From the NCBI RefSeq assembly GCF_014596745.1, contig NZ_JABTCF010000016.1, positions 41,807 to 105,806 of the forward strand: DNA of 64,000 bases. The letters are read 5' to 3'. The stretch's first letter is position 1; each line of letters starts with the position of its first letter. Below the pieces are notes generated by a model. The model did not search any database. It saw only the letters and a program-made list of their open reading frames with translations, and was not told the DNA's origin. Position numbers and translations under genes: made by a program. Below, piece by piece: positions 28,253-37,438 of the stretch. The DNA is from Maribacter aquimaris. GTDB taxonomy: Bacteria; Bacteroidota; Bacteroidia; Flavobacteriales; Flavobacteriaceae.

Positions 28253-29419
28253 TTATTCCGGCTTGAAATATTCATCCCAAACGACGGTCTGTCCTGTTTT
28301 GGCAGCCTGTTTCGCCGCTTCCAAAATTTGAACCACGATCAAATTGTTTTCCATGGAGCCCAGATCATAACTTTTGAGCGGAAAGTCTTCCCTTACCAGT
28401 TTTGAAAAATAGGCAAAAGGATCATGTACTCCTTTGGGCAGGGCGTTGGCTTTTATCGATTTTGGACCATCTTTCTCATTGGCCATGATTTTCATGTCTT
28501 CGTTGTTTTCACAAATCACATAACCGTGTTTGCCATAGATCGCCATATCTTTCCTGCTGTGCGACCAATTCCATGAGGCTTGTATAACGACTTGGGTTTT
28601 GGGATAGGTCAAAACAATGATGGCATCATCCGCTACCTTGGGGTAAATATCAGGTTTTGTTTGTTGGGTTACACAGGTGACCGTTTCCGGCGTTTCCCCC
28701 TTCATAATGTAGGTGGATAGGTTTGCCCCATAACAACCAAAATCGGGTAGGGCTCCTCCACCATTCAATACGGGATCGGTCAGCCACGCTAAAAATTCCT
28801 TACTACAGCCAATTTCCTTTGGTCCCGGATGACCTGTATTAAAGACGATTTTTCCGATTTTACCAATAGTATCGCCTTTGTCGATAATCTCGAAGGCCTT
28901 GGCATTACTGGCATACCAGGAAGTCTCATAATTGGTCATTAAATGAATTTGGTGCTTTTTTGCCAAGGCAATCATTTTTTTGGCGTGGGCAACATTGACG
29001 GCCATGGGTTTTTCAACCATGATATCGATTCCTTTGGGCGCAAAGAATTCGACGACTTCCAAATGATCGTAAACGGGATTGAAGGCCATGACGGCTTCCG
29101 GTTTTGTGGCTTTGGCCATTTCCTGCATCGAAGCAAAAACCAAATCCATCGAAAATCCGTATTGTTTACTGTATTTAATGGCTAATGCCGTGTTGGGCTC
29201 AACAATGCCGACTATCTCAATATCCCCAATCTTTTCCCTACCTAATACCCAGTGCACATGATCATGCACCAACCCGATAATACCCACTTTAAGTGGTTTG
29301 GTTTCAGTATGGATTTGGGGATGATTTGCACTATCTTTTGGAAAACCAAAACCAGTAGTGATCATCAGGATAAAAAAGGGAATTGTCTTTAGAAGTAGGC
29401 TGGAAGAATACATGGTCAT
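28253..29419 (-). CDS. Gfo/Idh/MocA family oxidoreductase with signal peptide
   Basis: 388 residues. An N-terminal hydrophobic segment (KTIPFFILMITTGFGF) predicts export or anchoring; the Rossmann motif VGIIGLVHDHVHW follows, then MVEKPMAVNVAHAKKMI, where EKP is the conserved motif of the family. Acts on a sugar or cyclitol with NAD(P); exported members usually carry a bound cofactor. An ATG two codons on (MYSSSLL) is an equally good start. Monocistronic; substrate unknown. Confidence 0.85.
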   Translation of the reverse strand: MTMYSSSLLLKTIPFFILMITTGFGFPKDSANHPQIHTETKPLKVGIIGLVHDHVHWVLGREKIGDIEIVGIVEPNTALAIKYSKQYGFSMDLVFASMQEMAKATKPEAVMAFNPVYDHLEVVEFFAPKGIDIMVEKPMAVNVAHAKKMIALAKKHQIHLMTNYETSWYASNAKAFEIIDKGDTIGKIGKIVFNTGHPGPKEIGCSKEFLAWLTDPVLNGGGALPDFGCYGANLSTYIMKGETPETVTCVTQQTKPDIYPKVADDAIIVLTYPKTQVVIQASWNWSHSRKDMAIYGKHGYVICENNEDMKIMANEKDGPKSIKANALPKGVHDPFAYFSKLVREDFPLKSYDLGSMENNLIVVQILEAAKQAAKTGQTVVWDEYFKPE

Positions 29420-29461
29420 TTAGTTATTGATGTAACCAAATATACTGAAGTATTGGTGCAA

Positions 29462-29722
29462 TCAGCCCCTACTATACAACAAATAACTACCACCAAGTAT
29501 CAAAAAAGGAGCTGCAATCATAATACAAATGACACTCCAACGGTATAACCCCCAGAAGGAAATGGTTTTTACATCTTCGCTATTTTCGGGTTATAGGTAA
29601 TCTTTAGCCAATAACCCCTGTGTTTGTCGGTATTGGGAATAGGCCAGAAAGGATAATGAGGCCCCAATCAAAAAAAGGAATGCATAGAAAAATACCCACA
29701 TAGCATTGGAGTTAGTGGTCAT
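29462..29722 (-). pseudogene. Two-TM small membrane protein interrupted by an in-frame TAA
   Basis: From the ATG at 29722 the frame encodes 43 residues with one membrane helix (MWVFFYAFLFLIGASLSFLA) and stops at TAA 29591-29593. The same frame resumes at once (PENSEDVKTISFWGLYRW) with a second membrane helix (CIMIAAPFLILGGSYLLYS), ending in a TGA at 29462-29464. One base change in the TAA would restore an 86-residue protein with two membrane spans. It lies 23 bp after the 37-residue gene on the same strand. Either a recent null allele, a sequence error or two tiny ORFs; family unknown. Confidence 0.6.
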
Positions 29723-29745
29723 GGCCGGCGTTGGTTAAAACGGAA

Positions 29746-29859
29746 TTACCTTTTGTATTTTTTTCGGGAACGGATACGATTCACAAAATAGATCACCACA
29801 ATAAAAAATGCCAATAGGGGAAAAACAAGGTTTCCGTTTAGGAAGTTCAATATCTCCAT
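29746..29859 (-). CDS. Small single-span membrane protein (37 aa)
   Basis: Starts MEILNFLNGNLVFPLLAF and ends RIRSRKKYKR: one membrane helix (about 11-27) and a basic tail facing the cytoplasm by the positive-inside rule. The longer open frame above it overlaps the enoyl-CoA hydratase gene in another phase and is not coding. It lies 43 bp after the hydratase gene and 23 bp before the broken two-span gene, so the three look like one unit. Function unknown; small accessory subunits of transporters or cytochrome complexes have this look. Confidence 0.6.
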   Translation of the reverse strand: MEILNFLNGNLVFPLLAFFIVVIYFVNRIRSRKKYKR

Positions 29860-29902
29860 GTCGATGTTTTTTGATAAATAAAACGGATATACGTAAGGTT
29901 TA

Positions 29903-30670
29903 TTATTTCTTGTATTTGGATAGTGCTTTTGTTGTGAAATCGGATAATACCAATGACCCGGAAATAGCTGCCCTTTCGGAGAGTAGCTTATCCCAGTGGT
30001 CGGTATCTTCCCAAAGTACTTTTTTCCATTTATACAATGCTTCCGGATTGTAGTTGGATAATTGGTGGGTGAAGAAATCAATCTCTTTGTCCATTTCCTT
30101 GATAGAATCGAAGACCTTGGCGAACAAACCTTTTTCTTTGGCCCAATAGGCATTTTGCCATTCTGTTGGGGCCAACGAGAGTTCGGATAAGCCGGCTGTC
30201 CCTATTTTACGTTGTACTGCAGGTGCAATCACCAAGGGAGCAATGCCAATGGTTAATTCAGATAGTCGTATGGAAGCCTCGACCGATGCAAATACATAGT
30301 CACAGGCCGCTGCAAGACCAACTCCGCCTCCAACCGTTTTCCCTTGAACACGACCAATAATGACCTTTTTGCATTTGCGCATGGCATTGATGACATGGGC
30401 AAAGCCACTAAAGAACTTTTCGCCTTCTTCCAGATTTTCTATGGCTGTCAGTTCATCAAAGGACGCCCCCCCGCAGAAGGCCCGTTTGCCTTCCGAACGC
30501 AGGATAATGACTGAAATGTTTTCATTGTTGGACAAGGTGTTGATTTCAGTGGTAAGGCGATCCAATAATTCCGTAACAAATGAATTACCCGCAGGATGGC
30601 CAAATTCAACTGTAGCCACTTTATTGTCAATTGTGGTATAAAGGCTTCCGTTTGCTCTGTCAGTACCCAT
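29903..30670 (-). CDS. Enoyl-CoA hydratase/isomerase family protein
   Basis: 255 residues of the crotonase fold. Oxyanion-hole blocks are AFCGGASFDEL and GKTVGGGVGLAAACDYVFAS. Similar in length and pattern to the PaaG / methylglutaconyl-CoA hydratase class, but the catalytic acid pair is not certain by eye, so hydratase versus isomerase is open. Upstream on the same strand is the MATE gene, 22 bp away; downstream are two tiny membrane genes. Confidence 0.83.
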   Translation of the reverse strand: MGTDRANGSLYTTIDNKVATVEFGHPAGNSFVTELLDRLTTEINTLSNNENISVIILRSEGKRAFCGGASFDELTAIENLEEGEKFFSGFAHVINAMRKCKKVIIGRVQGKTVGGGVGLAAACDYVFASVEASIRLSELTIGIAPLVIAPAVQRKIGTAGLSELSLAPTEWQNAYWAKEKGLFAKVFDSIKEMDKEIDFFTHQLSNYNPEALYKWKKVLWEDTDHWDKLLSERAAISGSLVLSDFTTKALSKYKK

Positions 30671-30692
30671 ATATATTATATTTTATACAAAA

Positions 30693-32027
30693 TTAGGTGT
30701 TTTGCAACAAGGGGCGAAACTTTCTTCTAAACTTCCAAAGCAATGTACCACCACGGATGACCATCCATACGGTAAGGGCTATCCATATTCCGTATAAGCC
30801 CCAATGGGCGTATTTGGTCAAGAACAGTATGGGGATAAACCCAAGGAAGGTTGCCGCCAACAAGACATTCCTAAGGTAGCCCATCTCACCCAAACCTTTG
30901 AAAACGCCATCAAAAACAAAGGCTATCGTGTTAATGGGAAGTCCGAGTATTACAATAAAAAAGATACTGTAAAAAGTTTGGAGCACAGCTGTCTCATTGG
31001 AGAAAATATGGCCAATAGGTGTATAAAACGCAAATCCCAAAAGCATCAATAAGATGCTTACTACTAAGCCATATTTCATTATTTTTTTTGCGAGTAACCA
31101 GAGTCCATCATAATTTCCTGCTCCAAACAAACGCCCCCCCATAATGTTGCCTGCCGCACCATAACCATCAATAAAAAAGGCCGAAAAAAGCCAAAGGTTT
31201 ATGGCAATGGTATGGGCACCGATATATTTATCGCCGAGAGCCGTTGCTTCCCTTACCGCTAAAATCAGCGCAATATTCAAGGCTATTGCCCGAACGAAAA
31301 GATTAAGGCTCATTACGATTAATCGATTTAATTCCTTGTGCAATGGAAATCGGATTTTCAGACTTATATCCGTTTTGGTCAATAAAAGAACAAAAGCCAT
31401 GATAGCCATGATTCCCTGGGCAATTAAACTGGCCCATGCGGCTCCTTCCAGGTACATAGCCTCTATGACGCCGTCTATGCCATATACCAGCATAAAATCC
31501 AGTCCTATATTGAGTACGGCCCCTACAATCGCTATCAACATGGGATAATAGGTGTTTTGTAGGCCGCGAAATATGCCCATGACCGCAAACACGAATAATG
31601 TTAGGGGGAATCCCCATACCCGTATGGAATAATAGGAAATGCAATAGTTCAGTATTTTTCCAGAGGCGTTCATCAACTGAAAGATTTCGTCAACTATGAA
31701 AATGGTCGATAAGAGGATGATAATGCTCAATACGATGTTCAAGAATATGGCCTGTGCGGGCAAGGTCTTTACCTCTTCCAATTTGCCGGCACCCAAATAT
31801 TGGGAGATAATTGCGGAGATAGCGCTACGTGTCTGTCCCAATACCCAAATCAACATCGATAAAAAAGAACCTACGATTCCGGCAGCAGCGAGTGACTCGA
31901 CACCATCAACAGGGATATTGCCAACGATGGCAGTATCGGTAATAGAGAGTATGGGTTCGGCAATACCCGCTATAGTGGCCGGAATCGCCAGTTTGTTGAT
32001 TGTTTTAAAGTTTACGACTGTTTTCAA
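30693..32027 (-). CDS. MATE family efflux transporter
   Basis: 444 residues, 12 membrane helices. The N-terminal NKLAIPATIAGIAEPILSIT with an early D (TDTAIVGN) is the MATE first-helix signature. Exports cationic compounds by Na+ or H+ antiport. The start is a TTG: no ATG lies between it and an in-frame stop about eight codons upstream. It follows the GNAT gene by 15 bp on the same strand, and both may be in one unit with the hydratase gene. Confidence 0.85.
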   Translation of the reverse strand: MKTVVNFKTINKLAIPATIAGIAEPILSITDTAIVGNIPVDGVESLAAAGIVGSFLSMLIWVLGQTRSAISAIISQYLGAGKLEEVKTLPAQAIFLNIVLSIIILLSTIFIVDEIFQLMNASGKILNYCISYYSIRVWGFPLTLFVFAVMGIFRGLQNTYYPMLIAIVGAVLNIGLDFMLVYGIDGVIEAMYLEGAAWASLIAQGIMAIMAFVLLLTKTDISLKIRFPLHKELNRLIVMSLNLFVRAIALNIALILAVREATALGDKYIGAHTIAINLWLFSAFFIDGYGAAGNIMGGRLFGAGNYDGLWLLAKKIMKYGLVVSILLMLLGFAFYTPIGHIFSNETAVLQTFYSIFFIVILGLPINTIAFVFDGVFKGLGEMGYLRNVLLAATFLGFIPILFLTKYAHWGLYGIWIALTVWMVIRGGTLLWKFRRKFRPLLQNT

Positions 32028-32042
32028 AAGTACATTTTGGGA

Positions 32043-32543
32043 TTATAATACCAATTCATAACAATGAAAAGGATGTTCACTTTGTTTTCGGAAATATATA
32101 TCTGCAAGTTTACGATATCCCCTTGTTTCATAAAATCTTTGGTTGCGTTTGTTTTGGCTAAACGTATCCAAACGGATGGAAATAAAACCATGTTCTCGGG
32201 CATGGTTCTCGGCATGGTCCATCAGTTTTTGGGCAAAACCTTTCCCTTGTTGTTCGGGTAATATCGATAATCTGTGGATATAAATGTTCTTGTTATTGGG
32301 GGTGAGCCATTGAATGGGGCGATACTCCCCGTCCATAAAAGTCGAGATAACGAGTGTGCCGATGATACGTTCTTCTTTCTCGAGCACATACAATTCGGAG
32401 CGTTCGATGTCTTTTTCAAAGGCTTTTTTAGAGGGGTAATTCGCATTCCATTGGTAAATGCCGTTTTGAATCATATATGCCGCACATTCTTGGGTAACAT
32501 CCAAAATGTCATGAATTTCCGATATCTTTGCACGACGAATCAC
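32043..32543 (-). CDS. GNAT family N-acetyltransferase
   Basis: 166 residues. Acetyl-CoA site IHRLSILPEQQGKGFAQKLMDHAE (Q-x-x-G-x-G/A core) and the motif B segment ISIRLDTFSQNKRNQRFYETRGYRK are clear. Start is GTG at 32543, with an in-frame stop just upstream. Substrate unknown. First gene of the probable GNAT-MATE-hydratase run. Confidence 0.85.
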   Translation of the reverse strand: MIRRAKISEIHDILDVTQECAAYMIQNGIYQWNANYPSKKAFEKDIERSELYVLEKEERIIGTLVISTFMDGEYRPIQWLTPNNKNIYIHRLSILPEQQGKGFAQKLMDHAENHAREHGFISIRLDTFSQNKRNQRFYETRGYRKLADIYFRKQSEHPFHCYELVL

Positions 32544-32596
32544 AAATAGGATTTATTTTAATCGTAAATTTAAAGTATTAATCAATAATTGCCGCT

Positions 32597-33394
32597 ATGC
32601 GAAACATTCTTGTCCCTATAGGTACCCTACCCAACGTTACGGATACATTACAATATGCCGTTGATTTTGCCGCTGATTTTTCGGCAAAGGTTTATGTTAT
32701 GGATGCTTTTAATATCAGTGCGAAAGCGGGTAGTTTGGCCAACATTTCAGAAAAACTGGCGAAGAGTGGTAAAGAACGGATCAAGGGTATTATCGATCAG
32801 GTGGATTCCCGGAACGTCGATATCAAAATGGCAACCTACAATGGTGAGTTGGTCGATGGCATCATGAAAATAAACAAAGAGATTGGGATAGACTTGATCA
32901 TACTTTCCCCCAAGAGTAACCATGTCCATGAAGATCTTTATTTGGGCTATACTTCGGGCAAAATAATTAAAAGGACCGATATTCCTGCGTTGATTGTTCC
33001 CCTAGGTGTTCAATACAAGCCCTTTAAGAGTATCCTGACTGCATTTAAATCCGGTGTCTTAAAACGAAAGCGGATTTTGAACCCATTGATCACAATCAAG
33101 AAAAGACATGATGCAACGGTAAATTTACTATTGGTAAAAACACCTGAGTACACCGATGACGATTTAAAGGTAAATACGGCTTTGATGGATCTGTGTTCCA
33201 AGCTTACGGTAACAGAGAACGCTACTACATATCTTGGTGTCATGGAGCATTTTCAGTCCAAACATCCCGATTTGCTTTGTGTCTTTAGAAGAAAAAGGGG
33301 GTTTTTCGTCAAACTTTGGGAAAAGAACACCATTAGCAAATCTGAATTCTCGGTACCGATTCCGGTGTTGATTCTGAGTGTCAAGAAATATTGA
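32597..33394 (+). CDS. Universal stress protein family protein
   Basis: 265 residues. N-terminal half MRNILVPIGTLPNVTDTLQYAVDFA through PALIVPLG is a UspA fold; the C-terminal 115 residues are a divergent second half (ITIKKRHDATVNLLLVKTP). The ATP-binding G-x-x-G motif is weak in the first half (GYTSGKIIKR). Role: stress-associated cytoplasmic protein, ligand unknown. A TATCTTTG at 32523-32530, inside the divergent GNAT gene, could be its -7 element but lacks a -33 partner. Confidence 0.72.
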   Translation: MRNILVPIGTLPNVTDTLQYAVDFAADFSAKVYVMDAFNISAKAGSLANISEKLAKSGKERIKGIIDQVDSRNVDIKMATYNGELVDGIMKINKEIGIDLIILSPKSNHVHEDLYLGYTSGKIIKRTDIPALIVPLGVQYKPFKSILTAFKSGVLKRKRILNPLITIKKRHDATVNLLLVKTPEYTDDDLKVNTALMDLCSKLTVTENATTYLGVMEHFQSKHPDLLCVFRRKRGFFVKLWEKNTISKSEFSVPIPVLILSVKKY

Positions 33395-33397
33395 TTT

Positions 33398-33639
33398 TTA
33401 GGCGGTAAAGGATGAATCGTGAACCAATAGGCTGGTTTTGATTTCTACCTTTTTGGTCGTTTCATCATTTCCCGGATTTTCTATTTCTTTTATCAGATAT
33501 TTAACGGCAGTACGGCCAATTTTATCACCAGGTTGGTCCACTGTGGTCAGGGCGGGTGCTATGATGGTGGAGTTTACCGAATTACTGAATCCTACTACCA
33601 CTATTTCCTGGGCTATTTTCACATTGAATTTATGAAGTG
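33398..33639 (-). pseudogene. C-terminal remnant of a LacI-family regulator
   Basis: The minus-strand frame reads ALHKFNVKIAQEIVVVGFSN then ALTTVDQPGDKIGRTAVKYL, the last ~75 residues of a LacI-type periplasmic-binding-fold effector domain. Homology reaches back past the GTG at 33622 to an in-frame stop at about 33640, and nothing resembling the rest (helix-turn-helix, N-subdomain) is present upstream. So only a 3' fragment remains. It lies just before the glycerate kinase gene, whose regulator it may have been. Confidence 0.75.
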
Positions 33640-33717
33640 CTTATCTTGGTAGGGTTTTTTATTGCCATTGTCCTATTCAGTATTTTTCTACCTGAATTAT
33701 TGCATTAATTTTAACCT

Positions 33718-34857
33718 ATGAAATTTATTATCGCTCCAGACAAATTTAAAGGGTCCTTGACCGGATTCGAATTCTGCGATGCCGTGGAAGAAGGTCTTCT
33801 TATGGTTTTCAGGGAGGCCGAAATCCTAAAGATGCCCTTGGCCGACGGAGGTGATGGTACTATGGAAGTGGCCCGGCACTATATTAAAGGGGATAAGGTA
33901 TCGGTAACGGTTAATGACCCCCTTTTTCGTCCCATCGAGGCATCCTATTTGTATTCCGATAGTACCAAGATCGCCTATATTGAAATGGCAGAGGCATCCG
34001 GGCTTAAGTTACTCCAAGACCAAGAACGCAATTGTATGCATACGACCACATTGGGTACGGGCGAACTAATTGTCGATGCCTTGGAAAAGGGCGCTGAGGA
34101 AATTATCCTCGGTATTGGGGGAAGTGCTACCAATGATGGGGGTATGGGAATGGCAAAGGTTTTGGGATATCGATTCTTGGATGATGGGGGGAAAGAATTG
34201 AAACCTATAGGAAGTAATCTTTCCGCGGTACGAAAAATCGATGATTCGAACAAAAACCCTAAACTCAATGGGGTAAAAATGAATGTTGCTTGCGATGTTA
34301 CGAATCAGTTTTACGGTCAAAATGGTGCGGCCTATGTATATGCTAGGCAAAAAGGGGCATCAGACAATGAAATTGAACTATTGGATCAAGGGCTAAGCAA
34401 TTTTGCCAAGGTTATTGAAAAGCAGTATAATATAAATTTACAGGAAGTGGCCGGCGCCGGTGCAGCTGGTGGGGTTGGAGGAGGTACCCTCATTTTCCTT
34501 AATGGTAATTTGACTTCCGGTATTGACTTGGTCAAGGAATTGGCGGACTTTGATAAAGCCATCGAAGGTGCAGACTGGATTATAACAGGTGAAGGTCAGT
34601 TAGATGAACAAACGCTCTCTGGCAAGACCATAGATGGGGTCATTACCTCGGCAACATTAAAACAGATACCCGTAGCTGCCTTATGTGGTTCGGTAAGTAT
34701 ATCCATAGAACAACAACAAGCTTTCGGACTTAACTATGTAGCATCGATAGTACGAGGTGTGGGCAATTTACCAGAAGCAATGGCCAAGAGTTACGATAAT
34801 TTGATCCATGCCAGTTATAACTTCGCTAATCTTATAAAACAAAAGACATCAAAATGA
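33718..34857 (+). CDS. glxK: Glycerate kinase, type I
   Basis: 379 residues. MKFIIAPDKFKGSLTGFEFCDAVEEG, the block GIGGSATNDGGMGMA and GEGQLDEQTLSGKT are the family signatures. Phosphorylates D-glycerate to 2- or 3-phosphoglycerate (the 2-product for this class). Its stop overlaps the next ATG by ATGA. A LacI-type remnant sits upstream on the other strand. Confidence 0.93.
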   Translation: MKFIIAPDKFKGSLTGFEFCDAVEEGLLMVFREAEILKMPLADGGDGTMEVARHYIKGDKVSVTVNDPLFRPIEASYLYSDSTKIAYIEMAEASGLKLLQDQERNCMHTTTLGTGELIVDALEKGAEEIILGIGGSATNDGGMGMAKVLGYRFLDDGGKELKPIGSNLSAVRKIDDSNKNPKLNGVKMNVACDVTNQFYGQNGAAYVYARQKGASDNEIELLDQGLSNFAKVIEKQYNINLQEVAGAGAAGGVGGGTLIFLNGNLTSGIDLVKELADFDKAIEGADWIITGEGQLDEQTLSGKTIDGVITSATLKQIPVAALCGSVSISIEQQQAFGLNYVASIVRGVGNLPEAMAKSYDNLIHASYNFANLIKQKTSK

Positions 34858-35231
34858 ATTTGGAGGAGAATAAAAAGAATGCGATAGCCTTTTACAAAAT
34901 GGCGTACAAAGGTAATCCCAGACAGGCTGTTGAACGGTATGTGGGCAAGGAATATATACAACACAATCCGGATGTTGAAGATGGCACCAATGGTTTTATT
35001 GCTTATTTCGAAAGAATGCAAAGGGAGTATCCCGAAAAATCGATTGAGTTCGTTAGATGTATTGCAGAAGGGGATTTGGTTGCGCTACATACCCATCAAA
35101 CCTGGCCAGGGAATGATGCGTATATTACAATGGATTTTTTTCGGTTCGATGCGGATGGAAAAATAGGTGAGCATTGGGATGCTATTCAACAGATACCGGA
35201 AAAATCATTGAATAACAATACGATGTACTGA
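34854..35231 (+). CDS. SnoaL-like / NTF2-fold protein
   Basis: 125 residues. NPDVEDGTNGFIAYFERMQREYP in the first half and VALHTHQTWPGNDAYITMDFFRFDADGKIGEHWDAIQQ in the second are typical of SnoaL-like polyketide-cyclase-related proteins; the H-T-H and W-D residues line the pocket. Function unknown outside the family. Coupled to glycerate kinase by a four-base overlap. Confidence 0.8.
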   Translation: MNLEENKKNAIAFYKMAYKGNPRQAVERYVGKEYIQHNPDVEDGTNGFIAYFERMQREYPEKSIEFVRCIAEGDLVALHTHQTWPGNDAYITMDFFRFDADGKIGEHWDAIQQIPEKSLNNNTMY

Positions 35232-35436
35232 AAAAAAGCGCTTGAAAAAGCAGGCTTAAGCAATGGTCTGCAATAAGTCCATGGTATTTTTCAAATCAAT
35301 TATAAAGGATTTTTGCTTTGGAATAGGTCCGTAGCTACCATTTGTAAAGGTTTTTTTATGACTACAGGGCACATTTTTCAAGCGTCGGAATCATGGGTAT
35401 TGTTGTTGGCGTCATGTTATTTCACATTTGTTTTTG

Positions 35437-36519
35437 TTAGTTGGTAACATTGTATTCAATACGCTTCACATTGAATTTTCCATATATAAATTCCCCGCCG
35501 GGATAATGCCAAATTGCCTCTCCATAAGTTGGGAGATTGTATCCGTTGATGTTTTGATAATTCTTTACAGGAGTAGAAAACGGAAAGGTTTTCATTTCCG
35601 AAACGGAATAGCGGTCGTTGGAAACAAAATTGACCAATTGTCCTTTTTCATTAAAGTATAAAATTGCTGAAATGCTTGTTCCGTTCGTGGTGAAGGTAGC
35701 TTTGACCGATAGTTCGTCAATCGTTTCCCAACGGATGCGGTCATCGATAAGTGCGCCCGGGGCGAAAAGGCATAGGTCATTGAGGAAAGTGACCGTCTCT
35801 GTAGGAAACATTTTGGGCCCATCGATATCGACTACGGGAAAGAGCGATAATAATTTAATTTGCATTCGGGCCCCTTCTTTGTCGTATTTATGGTACCCGT
35901 TTATGGGTATACCTTTGATTTTGGCTTTCATAAAAAATAAGCGGGTGGGCGATTGGAAAAAATTGTATTGTTCGGACGTGAAGTTGAACCAGTCCTTCCC
36001 TTTGTCCCTCATCGCTCCCTCAAAAACAATCCTAACATTATGAATTTTGGGCTTTCCCACAACACCGACATACCTTAAATAATCCTGAACGTTTTTGGGA
36101 AGCCCTACCAAATCATTTTCCGTAATGTTATTAGTAGTGATTGTCGCAATGTCACTGGCAGATAGAATATCTTTTCTAAACCTATTCTGAAAACTTTGGG
36201 TGCTGAGACCTATGATTGCCGCAATCAGGATAATACTGTTGGCTATGCTACCGAATTTGGCATCTTCCCAGGCGGTAATTATCAAGATTTGGGATGTTAC
36301 AACAGTGATTAGGGCAAGAATTGGCCAGGCGCCGCTTTTTAAGACAAGGATTAGGGCGGTAAGCACGAACAACAAACCTGTCAATAGCCATATTACTCCC
36401 ATTGGTATTGAAATCTGTTTGGTAAATTGTGTTAAATTTCCGAAATCGATGGCCTTGGCAAAACCCAATACATGGATAAGGCCGTGAATAATAATAAGAC
36501 ATGTCAATACAGTTTTCAT
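35437..36519 (-). CDS. Four-span membrane protein with DUF6544-like domain
   Basis: 360 residues. Four hydrophobic segments occupy residues 1-110 (TCLIIIHGLIHVLGFA; GVIWLLTGLLFVLTALILVL; ILALITVVTSQILIIT; SIILIAAIIG), followed by a soluble beta-rich domain (about 125-360; GLPKNVQDYLRYVGVVGKPK and the late LPTYGEAIWHYPGGEFIYGKF). This is the layout of the DUF6544 family. No function known to me. Alone on its strand; the long gap upstream holds gene debris. Confidence 0.65.
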   Translation of the reverse strand: MKTVLTCLIIIHGLIHVLGFAKAIDFGNLTQFTKQISIPMGVIWLLTGLLFVLTALILVLKSGAWPILALITVVTSQILIITAWEDAKFGSIANSIILIAAIIGLSTQSFQNRFRKDILSASDIATITTNNITENDLVGLPKNVQDYLRYVGVVGKPKIHNVRIVFEGAMRDKGKDWFNFTSEQYNFFQSPTRLFFMKAKIKGIPINGYHKYDKEGARMQIKLLSLFPVVDIDGPKMFPTETVTFLNDLCLFAPGALIDDRIRWETIDELSVKATFTTNGTSISAILYFNEKGQLVNFVSNDRYSVSEMKTFPFSTPVKNYQNINGYNLPTYGEAIWHYPGGEFIYGKFNVKRIEYNVTN

Positions 36520-36525
36520 ACTTCT

Positions 36526-36666
36526 TTAGAAAGCTATAGCTATTCCTCCTCCAATGCTCATGTAGTTCAAGTTTGAACCAAAAGTCCCAAAGCCAGTCTT
36601 TTGGCCCTGGGAAAGGGTGTATTTGCGGCATGCTGTCTTTGAATCCCTTAATTCCCTCACATGCAT
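36526..36666 (-). other. 46-codon ORF, possible end of a lost gene
   Basis: An open frame from the ATG at 36666 ends TGFGTFGSNLNYMSIGGGIA and closes in AIAF before the TAA, so the last residue is Phe, as at the end of outer-membrane beta barrels. The first part (MHVRELRDSKTACRKY) does not look like a barrel, and no signal is present. Either chance or a remnant fused to foreign sequence. Confidence 0.25.
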
Positions 36667-37097
36667 TGAGACCGTAGTTCCTTATTATCCATAGCTATTT
36701 GTCTTAGCCAAATGATATGTAACACAAGCCAAAAGGAGAATGAACCCCGCTAAAACCTGCTGGTATGGTTCACATAGCAAGAATTAAAATTTTGTTATAA
36801 AAATATTTTGCCCGCTTTGGATTTGCAATGACAAATATCATGATGCAATATGTCGTTAACAACAATTTGATACTCAGGGGGTTTTAAAAAAAAGATTAGT
36901 TTTGGATATGTCTCCTGAAAATTCCGTTACCGTCTTTATTGCTGGTCTTTTTCATTTCTTAAACCCGCTTCATTCGCTATAAAAAAATCATATACCGCAG
37001 TATTTTGCTGACCGGTTGCCGCGGTTAAGGAAGCTGCCTAGAAAATATAGGTACGCGAGTCATGTGTTTTTTTATTTACATCATTGCCGTTCCCTTC
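36667..37097. other. Gene-poor stretch, no feature supported
   Basis: About 430 bp of AT-rich sequence between the 46-codon ORF and a decayed lipoprotein. I find no long frame, tRNA or clear hairpin. Confidence 0.5.
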
Positions 37098-37333
37098 CTA
37101 ATGTTTAATAGTAGTTAATGGGTTGTTCGCAAAAATTGGGAATGTAGTAACATCAAAACCATCATCATTAGCTTCAATACCCGAATGCCCTTTTGCAATG
37201 GATGCATCTATTTTGGCTATACCGGTTTTGGCTGCCTAATAATCGCGATCTAAAATGGATTGTCTGATGTTCTTTAGGCAGAACCTCCGGAAAGGCAACC
37301 TAGCATTAAAAAGAACAAAGTTGCTGTAGCCAT
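37098..37333 (-). pseudogene. Decayed lipoprotein gene
   Basis: From the ATG at 37333 the minus strand reads MATATLFFLMLGCLSGGSA, a lipoprotein signal with lipobox LGC, then stops. After a stretch with another stop and a phase shift, coding-like sequence resumes (AKTGIAKIDASIAKGHSG, then EANDDGFDVTTFPIFANNPL) and ends in a TAG at 37098. Two stops and a length not divisible by three show decay. It is downstream of the DUF4374/TonB genes on the same strand but beyond their terminator. Confidence 0.5.
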
Positions 37334-37361
37334 ATAATTTGTTTTGATAATTAAAAGTATA

Positions 37362-37394
37362 AAAGGGGAGGTGCAAAATTTTGTACCTCCCCAT
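37362..37394 (-). terminator. Terminator of the DUF4374/TonB-receptor operon
   Basis: Stem GGGGAGGTRC / GTACCTCCCC around an AAAATTTT loop; the minus-strand side ends in TTTTA. About 45 bp after the DUF4374-like stop. Confidence 0.75.
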
Positions 37395-37438
37395 TGTTGA
37401 TTTTTAGGTCCACGTAACCATTATATGTGTTTCCTATA

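Noticed and set aside
29860..30153. Upstream extension of the 37-residue membrane gene to 135 codons
   Set aside because: It overlaps the enoyl-CoA hydratase gene in another phase, and the extra residues are not protein-like.
32523..32530. TATCTTTG as the promoter of the universal stress gene
   Set aside because: It lies inside the GNAT coding sequence and has no TTG at the right distance; kept only as a remark.
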